From an uncultured Collinsella sp. (GTDB lineage Bacteria; Actinomycetota; Coriobacteriia; Coriobacteriales; Coriobacteriaceae): a stretch of DNA of 10,190 bases. The DNA is taken from NCBI GenBank assembly GCA_900764415.1, contig CAAFOA010000388.1, positions 1 through 10,190 on the forward strand. Direction: 5' to 3'. Both the position numbers and the translations under genes were made by a program. The notes beneath the pieces were generated by a model. It was given only the letters and a program-made list of their open reading frames with translations, was not told the DNA's origin and ran no database searches. This document shows, in pieces, positions 6,722-10,190 of this stretch (positions are counted from its first letter, which is position 1; every line of letters starts with the position of its first letter).

Positions 6722-7119
6722 CAATCCTCACCCCTCAGCTTGCGGATGCGATCTGCGATGTCGCGCATGACAACCCTTTCGCAGGTTTCGCCTTTGTCGG
6801 CGATGCACGATGAGCAGTCGCACGCACTCTTGCCAAAATAGGCGCAGGCTTCGTAATTCAGCGCGTCCGCACCTCTGCCTAAGTCCTCCTCCAACTTCTC
6901 CCAGCTATCGGGCGTGGTGGAGTAAAGCTCGTTCGGTCGCATCGAGACACAGCAGAGATTCTCTATTTTTCCGGTAAGGCACGAGAGGGACACATTGGCG
7001 ATACGGCGATAGTTGACCAGCCTGACACCGACCGCCCTGTACTCGGTTCCGCGTCCGTCGTAATACGCGCCGCCCAGCTCGATCTCCTCGCCGTCGGCGG
7101 TCTTGATGTCGATATTCAT
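6721..7119 (-). CDS. Cys-rich conserved phage protein (132 aa)
   Basis: ATG at 7119 overlaps the previous stop by four bases (ATGA), with GAGGAG about 8 nt upstream. A longer frame to 7203 only reads a shadow of the upstream gene and is rejected. The N-terminal half is beta-rich (MNIDIKTADGEEIELGGAYYD...YRAVGVRLVNYRRI). A DSWEKLEEDL linker follows, and then a C-terminal Cys cluster ACAYFGKSACDCSSC...ETC (C92, C100, C102, C105, C113). DSWEKLEEDL plus ACAYFG is a combination I associate with uncharacterised prophage proteins of Eggerthellaceae and related coriobacteria. Metal binding is likely and the role is unknown. It was probably produced together with the genes on both sides. Confidence 0.75.
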   Translation of the reverse strand: MNIDIKTADGEEIELGGAYYDGRGTEYRAVGVRLVNYRRIANVSLSCLTGKIENLCCVSMRPNELYSTTPDSWEKLEEDLGRGADALNYEACAYFGKSACDCSSCIADKGETCERVVMRDIADRIRKLRGED

Positions 7120-7721
7120 AACCCAAACTCCTCGTAGTCGCGGCACTCGCCGCACTCGTCCTCGCAGTACAGCAGGTTCCCCGTGAGCCACGCCGCGGCC
7201 CACTTCGCCAGGCGCCAGAACCCTTCCTTGCGGTCAGGCGCCTCCGCGTCGTAGGCGCGCTCGAACTCGAGGTGGCAGTAGCCGTAGTCGACGTGGATGT
7301 CGCTGCCGCAGAAGTGCCTGCAGTTCCCGCACATCCTAGGCTCGCAGGCCCCACCGAAGCTGCGCTCGATGGCGGCGTCGGTCACCCCCATCGGGTAGCC
7401 GCCGACCCTCGAGTCACTCATCGCAGTCCGCCCCCCTACGCTCTCGTCGAGCAGGTCGATGGCATCCCCGACGGTCGCCTCGATGCTCGTCAGCTGGCGG
7501 CGCAGGTTTTGCACGAGGTTCGCGTCGGCGACCTCCGCCCTTCCCGCCTCGTAGGCGCGCTCGATCATGTCGGTCACCGCGACCTGCATCGCCGTGTCGT
7601 TGTAGCCGCGCCTGACGCGGTACTTCCCCAGATAGGCGTGCGCCCTGTCCTGCGGCCTGCACTCGCGGTCGAAATGGAACACCTCGACCGCGTCCGCCTT
7701 GATCTGCTCCAAAGTCTCCAT
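7116..7721 (-). CDS. Two-part Cys-rich protein of unknown function
   Basis: A 201-residue protein starts at ATG 7721, sharing a base with the previous stop (TGATG), with GGGGAG about 9 nt upstream. Residues 1-95 are helical and Cys-poor (METLEQIKADAVEVF, ERAYEAGRAEV, LVQNLRRQL). Residues 122-195 are Cys-rich: C126, C131-x2-C134, C138, C149, then C186, C190-x2-C193 (MCGNCRHFCG ... YCEDECGEC), consistent with a zinc knuckle split by a WRLAKWAAAWL helix. An internal ATG at 7421 (MSDSRVGGYPMG) follows a G-rich run and would yield only the Cys-rich half, so this may be a fusion of two proteins or carry an internal start. Function is not recognised. Confidence 0.72.
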   Translation of the reverse strand: METLEQIKADAVEVFHFDRECRPQDRAHAYLGKYRVRRGYNDTAMQVAVTDMIERAYEAGRAEVADANLVQNLRRQLTSIEATVGDAIDLLDESVGGRTAMSDSRVGGYPMGVTDAAIERSFGGACEPRMCGNCRHFCGSDIHVDYGYCHLEFERAYDAEAPDRKEGFWRLAKWAAAWLTGNLLYCEDECGECRDYEEFGL

Positions 7722-7954
7722 CAGATTCGTCTCCCCTCAGCCAGCGCTGCGCGCATGGCGTTGACCTCTCGGCCCGACTCGCTCCTCGTTCCGAGGTACA
7801 CGTCCACGGGCCGCTTGCTCTCGTTCCTGTGCGCCACGTTCTCGCACCAGCCGCAGCAGTACCGCTGGCGGGCGCCCCTCGCGCGGAACCGCCTGCCGCA
7901 CTGACGGCACACGAGCACGTTGCCCCCTCGCATGTCCCACGACTCAGCCCTCAT
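7721..7954 (-). CDS. Small zinc-ribbon protein (77 aa)
   Basis: ATG at 7954 has an excellent GGGAGG six bases upstream; ATG at 7933 is the weaker alternative. C16-x2-C19 and C33/C34-x2-C37 (VCRQCGRRF...RQRYCCGWC) form a compact zinc finger, similar to the CxxC...YCSxxC fingers that often sit at one end of phage HNH nucleases or regulators. No nuclease residues accompany it here. The remaining residues are a basic C-terminal helix. It overlaps the upstream gene by 11 nt and abuts the next by TGATG. Nucleic-acid binding is likely; a specific role is unknown. Confidence 0.75.
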   Translation of the reverse strand: MRAESWDMRGGNVLVCRQCGRRFRARGARQRYCCGWCENVAHRNESKRPVDVYLGTRSESGREVNAMRAALAEGRRI

Positions 7955-8186
7955 GGCGCGCCTCCCAGTAGTTGCACCTCGCGAGCCCCTGCGTGGCGTG
8001 CACGAAGTCGGGGCAGCGCATGCACGTGTACCGCTTGCGGCCCTCGCCGGACGCCGCCATGACCGCCTCGCTCGCGGCGCAGAACCCGCACGTCTCGCAG
8101 CGGGCGCTGCGCGGCCCCTCGTCGTAGATGCTCGCGGACCCCTTCGGTCTGCCCATGTTCTCGCTCCTCTCGTCGTCCATGCTCAT
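7944..8186 (-). CDS. Small zinc-ribbon protein (80 aa)
   Basis: The real start is ATG 8186, overlapping the upstream stop by four bases (ATGA at 8183-8186), with AGGAGGG about 4-6 nt before it. The longer open frame to 8588 reads an antisense-like Arg/Pro-rich shadow of the initiator gene. ATG 8180 is a second choice with poorer spacing. The N-terminus has MGRPKGSAS, an AT-hook-like basic patch at about residues 11-19. Cys pairs at C30-x2-C33 (with C36) and C55-x2-C58 suggest a zinc ribbon, followed by FVHATQGLARCNYWEAR. It is a probable nucleic-acid-binding protein of unknown role. Confidence 0.72.
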   Translation of the reverse strand: MSMDDERSENMGRPKGSASIYDEGPRSARCETCGFCAASEAVMAASGEGRKRYTCMRCPDFVHATQGLARCNYWEARHEG

Positions 8187-9073
8187 GACGCCCTCCTCTC
8201 GCACGCGGCCCTCGCGTCCAGCAGGCGCCGCGCGTCCTGGTACGCCTTGAGCGCCACCGGGTCGGCGGTCGTCCCCCTCGGGGCCTTCACCTTTACCGGG
8301 TCGATGCCCGGGTGTTCCTCGCGCCACCTGCGCTCGAGCTCCGCCCTCGTCTGCTCGGGCGTCCTCGTCGGCTTGAACGTGGCGGCCTGGATTTCGGCAT
8401 CGGTCGGCTTGCCGCGGGCGTGGGCCTCGGCGTCGAGGCGCTTCTGGTTGCCGTTCCACAGCATCGCCGCGGCCTTGAGCGAGGCCACGGGCATCCCGTT
8501 CGAGCGGATCCAGCCCTGCGACTCGTAGTGCGCCCAGAACTTGTCGGGGTCGCCGCTGATGCAGTTGGCGGCGAAATACGCTCGGCACTCGTCGAGGGTC
8601 GGCGGGACGAAGCCGTCTGCGTCGCCGCCGCGCGTACCATCAACACAAGCTAGGCTAGGTAAAGCTAGGCTAGGACAGGTTAGGTTAGGGTTTTCGCTTT
8701 CGGAAACCTCGGTTTCTGGTTCTGAAAACCTAGGTTTCCCGTTTTCAAAACCTGGGTTTTCGCTTTCGGAAACCTCGGTTTCTGGTTTTTGCTCGGGCTC
8801 GGGTTCGGGCTCCGGCTCGGCCTTGGCCTTGCGGGGCCTGCCGCCCTTCTTGGCCTGCTCTCGCTTGTTCTTGGAGTTGTCGATGGCGTTCTTGAGCCCC
8901 TTGAAGGCCCTCTTGACGCTCTTTGGCAGCTCGATCTCGACCCCGTGGAGGCCGTACATGAGCACCGCGTCCGCGAGCATCATGCGCTCCCTCATGTCCT
9001 CGGGGTCGTTCGGGTCGTAATCGTCGTAAAGCTCGGCTATCGAGCTGGCGAAAACCGTGAAGTCGTTGGCCAT
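8183..9073 (-). CDS. Phage replication initiator-like protein (DUF6291 N-terminus)
   Basis: This 296-residue protein probably recognises the phage origin and recruits host helicase, the role of lambda O and replisome organisers. I chose ATG at 9073 (TGATG with the preceding gene, GGGGGTGG upstream) over TTG 9088. Residues 1-82 fit DUF6291: an acidic start, LADAVLMYGLHGVEIELP, then IDNSKNKREQAKKGGRPRK, ending in a basic AT-hook-like GGRPRK. Residues 83-150 are a Glu/Pro/Ser linker (EPEPEPEPE, then EPETEVSESENP twice). Residues 155-212 (TLDECRAYF...DPDKFWAHYESQGWIRSNGMPVASLKAAAMLWN) match the C-terminal domain common in DnaD-like phage initiators. The rest is charged helix. The linker DNA carries the iteron-like repeats described separately. 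No helicase or loader gene is seen in the window. DNA binding by the N-terminus is inferred. Confidence 0.8.
   Translation of the reverse strand: MANDFTVFASSIAELYDDYDPNDPEDMRERMMLADAVLMYGLHGVEIELPKSVKRAFKGLKNAIDNSKNKREQAKKGGRPRKAKAEPEPEPEPEQKPETEVSESENPGFENGKPRFSEPETEVSESENPNLTCPSLALPSLACVDGTRGGDADGFVPPTLDECRAYFAANCISGDPDKFWAHYESQGWIRSNGMPVASLKAAAMLWNGNQKRLDAEAHARGKPTDAEIQAATFKPTRTPEQTRAELERRWREEHPGIDPVKVKAPRGTTADPVALKAYQDARRLLDARAACERRAS
8647..8689. repeat. Three 15-bp tandem repeats next to the iterons
   Basis: AAGCTAGGCTAGG occurs at 8647-8659 and 8662-8674, and a degenerate copy AGGTTAGGTTAGG is at 8677-8689, all 15 bp apart. Unlike the neighbouring 22-bp repeats, these stay in frame and encode NLTCP, SLALP, SLAC. 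Together with the adjoining array the stretch 8641-8760 is 46% GC by my count (55 of 120), compared with 62% for 8521-8580. It may be a second protein-binding array or the unwinding region of an origin. Confidence 0.75.
8689..8790. repeat. Array of four 22-bp iterons, putative replication origin
   Basis: Four contiguous 22-bp units at 8689-8710, 8711-8732, 8733-8754 and 8755-8776 each begin GGTTT and end AAACCTN. A fifth partial unit starts at 8777. Units 1 and 4 are identical. Each unit boundary makes a palindrome AAACCTNGGTTT, with centres at 8709.5, 8731.5, 8753.5 and 8775.5. The array lies in the linker region of the initiator-like gene. Because 22 is not divisible by three, the period seen in the protein is 66 bp (22 residues), so DNA-level constraint is likely. 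By analogy with lambda O, this is a candidate origin bound by the encoded protein. Confidence 0.85.
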
Positions 9074-9183
9074 CAGAACCACCCCCAAAGGATTGAAGAG
9101 AAGAATAGGAACCCGGCGGCGAAGGAGGCGGCGAACAGGGCCGCCTCCCAGTGGTCGCGGATGATGTCGTGTACGTGCCTCAT
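9073..9183 (-). CDS. 36-residue single-pass membrane peptide
   Basis: ATG at 9183 shares a base with the stop of the single-stranded DNA-binding gene (TGATG), and its own TGA is joined the same way to the initiator start at 9073. These junctions, and the lack of any other gene here, support it as real despite its size. The sequence has a charged N-terminus (MRHVHDIIRDHWE) and then about 22 hydrophobic residues with AALFAASFAAGFLFFSSILW, one membrane helix. GAGG lies 13 nt upstream, so translation probably depends on termination of the upstream gene. The role is unknown; small membrane peptides of this kind occur in phage early regions. Confidence 0.65.
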   Translation of the reverse strand: MRHVHDIIRDHWEAALFAASFAAGFLFFSSILWGWF

Positions 9184-9659
9184 CAGAACGGCACGTCCTC
9201 GTCGTAGAACTCGGACTGCGGGGCCGCGGCGTAGGCCTGCTGGGCGCTCCACTGCGGCGCGGCCTGCGCCTGTGGCTGCATGGGCACCGTGTTCGCGAGG
9301 CTCTGCTGCGGCTGGGCCTGCGTCTGCCCCTCGCGGCGCACCATGACCTCGATCTCGTCGACGATAACCTCGAGCTTCGAGCGCTTCTGGCCGTCGCGCT
9401 CCCAAGAGCTGTAGCGCAGCTTGCCCTCGATCGCGACCTTCATCCCCTTGGCGAGGAAACGGCCAACGGCCTCGGCGCGGTTGCCGAACATGGTGCAGTC
9501 GACGAAGTTGGGATAGTCCTCCCACTCGCCCGTCTGCGCGTTGCGGCGGCGGTCGTTTACCGCCACGCCAAAGGACAGGACCTGCGTGCCGCCGGCGGTG
9601 GCGCGAAGCTCGGGGTCGCGGGTGAGGTTGCCGCTGATGTTCACTCGGTTGATGCTCAC
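9183..9659 (-). CDS. ssb: Single-stranded DNA-binding protein
   Basis: The 158-residue protein coats single-stranded DNA at the phage replication fork and recruits partners through its C-terminal tip. GTG at 9659 is the start: AGGAGG sits 7 nt upstream and GTGA overlaps the stop of the preceding gene. The longer frame to 9764 is a shadow of that gene. Residues 1-110 form the OB fold with recognisable segments: INRVNISGNLTRDPELRATAGG, FGVAVNDR, FVDCTMFGNRAEAVGRFLAKGMKVAIEGKL and a final strand near IVDEIEVMV. Residues 112-150 are a Gln/Ala/Pro-rich linker. The tip YDEDVPF matches the conserved acidic D(D/E)xPF motif. It sits in a replication cluster, as is usual in phages. Confidence 0.95.
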   Translation of the reverse strand: MSINRVNISGNLTRDPELRATAGGTQVLSFGVAVNDRRRNAQTGEWEDYPNFVDCTMFGNRAEAVGRFLAKGMKVAIEGKLRYSSWERDGQKRSKLEVIVDEIEVMVRREGQTQAQPQQSLANTVPMQPQAQAAPQWSAQQAYAAAPQSEFYDEDVPF

Positions 9660-9997
9660 TGCCCGTCCTCCTTTGTGGTCATGCAGCCCTTGATGGCATC
9701 GACGAGGCGCGGCCCCTGCATGTAGCCCAGGCCGCTCACGCGGCGGCCGTCGCGGATATGGCACACCTCGACGATCTTCTGCGCCGTGACCGGGCCGATG
9801 CCCGGGAATGAGCGGGCGAACTCCTCGACCTTGAGCCTCTGCGCGATGGGCGCCTCGATGGCGACCTCGGGCGGGATGTTGCCCGCCTTGCAGGCGGCCT
9901 TGAACGCGGCGCGCTCGCGGCGCGTGTGGACGGCCTTCGCCATCGCCTCCTTGCGCTGCTCAGGCGTTCGGAGCGGCGGTAGGTTTTTCTCCTCCAT
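9656..9997 (-). CDS. Actinobacterial integration host factor (mIHF)-like protein
   Basis: The 113-residue protein probably bends or organises DNA, like mycobacterial mIHF (Rv1388 C-terminal domain), which is unrelated to the HU/IHF-alpha/beta fold. The family's layout is seen in order: LPPLRTPEQRKEAMAKAVHTRRERAAFK (residues 6-33, matching LPPLT-EQRAAALEKA--ARRARAELK), a short linker, then LKVEEFARSFPGIGPVTAQKIVEV (about 55-78, corresponding to MKVSALLEALPKVGKVKAQEIM) and the helix-hairpin DNA-contact block RRVSGLGYMQGPRLVDAI. ATG 9997 follows the upstream stop by three bases, with AGAGGA about 9 nt away. Next comes the single-stranded DNA-binding gene, then the initiator, so a role in origin architecture or in integration is plausible. 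Alignment is by eye from memory of the family. Confidence 0.8.
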   Translation of the reverse strand: MEEKNLPPLRTPEQRKEAMAKAVHTRRERAAFKAACKAGNIPPEVAIEAPIAQRLKVEEFARSFPGIGPVTAQKIVEVCHIRDGRRVSGLGYMQGPRLVDAIKGCMTTKEDGQ

Positions 9998-10000
9998 GTC

Positions 10001-10190
10001 CTACATCCTCTCGACGTATCCGTGAATGCCGTTGTCGACCATGACGGCCCTCACGCGGCGCAACTCGTCCGCCGTGGCGCACTCGATGACCACGCGGTAG
10101 CCCCTCTGCGGTGCTGAGGCCGCATCCTCGGCCACATCCGGCTCGGGGCGCGACGGGACCACCCGCACACACCTCGGCACGCCCAAGGGC
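10001..10190 (-). CDS. Small protein of unknown function, start uncertain, possibly partial
   Basis: The frame ends with TAG at 10001-10003 and stays open to the window edge, so the beginning may lie outside. Possible starts inside are TTG 10186 and, with a GAGG nearby, a GTG near 10160. The clear part is the C-terminal RGYRVVIECATADELRRVRAVMVDNGIHGYVERM, an alpha/beta arrangement reminiscent of small ferredoxin-like folds, with no catalytic residues recognised. It is probably co-transcribed with the mIHF-like gene that begins three bases later. No family is assigned. Confidence 0.55.
   Translation of the reverse strand, partial: PLGVPRCVRVVPSRPEPDVAEDAASAPQRGYRVVIECATADELRRVRAVMVDNGIHGYVERM

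Noticed and set aside
7120..7203. Upstream extension of the Cys-rich gene at 6721
   Set aside because: It is a shadow of the preceding gene; the ATG at 7119 has a good ribosome site and an ATGA junction.
8187..8588. Extension of the 80-residue zinc-ribbon gene to 8588
   Set aside because: It is Arg/Pro-rich text inside the initiator gene; ATG 8186 with AGGAGGG is convincing.
8689..8790. CRISPR array
   Set aside because: The units are contiguous 22-bp repeats without spacers and lie inside a coding gene.
1..10190. tRNA genes, integrase, attachment site or insertion sequence
   Set aside because: No cloverleaf, recombinase motif or terminal inverted repeats with a transposase were recognised.

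Overview
The window is part of a tailed double-stranded DNA phage or prophage of a high-GC Gram-positive host. An actinobacterial host, most likely in class Coriobacteriia (Eggerthella/Gordonibacter/Collinsella type), is inferred. The reasons are the GC-rich coding with G/C third positions, an actinobacterial-type integration host factor homologue (mIHF family), and small Cys-rich proteins of a style I associate with coriobacterial prophages. Every gene I accept is on the minus strand, so transcription runs from right (10190) to left (1). Long plus-strand open frames are antisense shadows.

Right part (10190 to about 8183), DNA replication module: the end of a small unknown protein, an mIHF-like DNA-bending protein, a single-stranded DNA-binding protein with a classic acidic tip, a 36-residue membrane peptide, and a 296-residue replication initiator-like protein (DUF6291-like N-terminus, linker, C-terminal replisome-organiser-like domain). 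The DNA coding for the linker holds four contiguous 22-bp repeats, each junction a palindrome AAACCTNGGTTT, followed by three 15-bp repeats. 22 is not a multiple of three, so each repeat is read in a different frame. This points to selection on the DNA itself and suggests a phage replication origin inside its initiator gene, as in lambda O.

Middle (8186 to 5311): seven or eight small genes, tightly packed with TGATG, ATGA or 11-nt overlaps. Most encode CxxC zinc-ribbon-like proteins. One is a DUF4406/nucleoside 2-deoxyribosyltransferase-like protein. The last (5311-5739) joins a helix-turn-helix to a zinc ribbon. A strong minus-strand intrinsic terminator (5236-5261) closes this operon.

A 165-base gap without an accepted gene (5147-5310) holds that terminator and a nearly symmetric 52-bp dyad (5168-5219), the latter just ahead of the small terminase gene. 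It is a candidate packaging or late-control site.

Left part (5146 to 1), late module: small terminase, large terminase (ATPase plus nuclease motifs), SPP1 gp6-type portal starting from a TTG codon, then a tail-fibre-like coiled-coil protein, and a second tail or receptor-type structural protein that runs off the left edge. Tail-fibre-like genes directly after the portal, before any scaffold or capsid gene, is an unusual order. No integrase, lysis gene, tRNA, insertion sequence or CRISPR array is seen.
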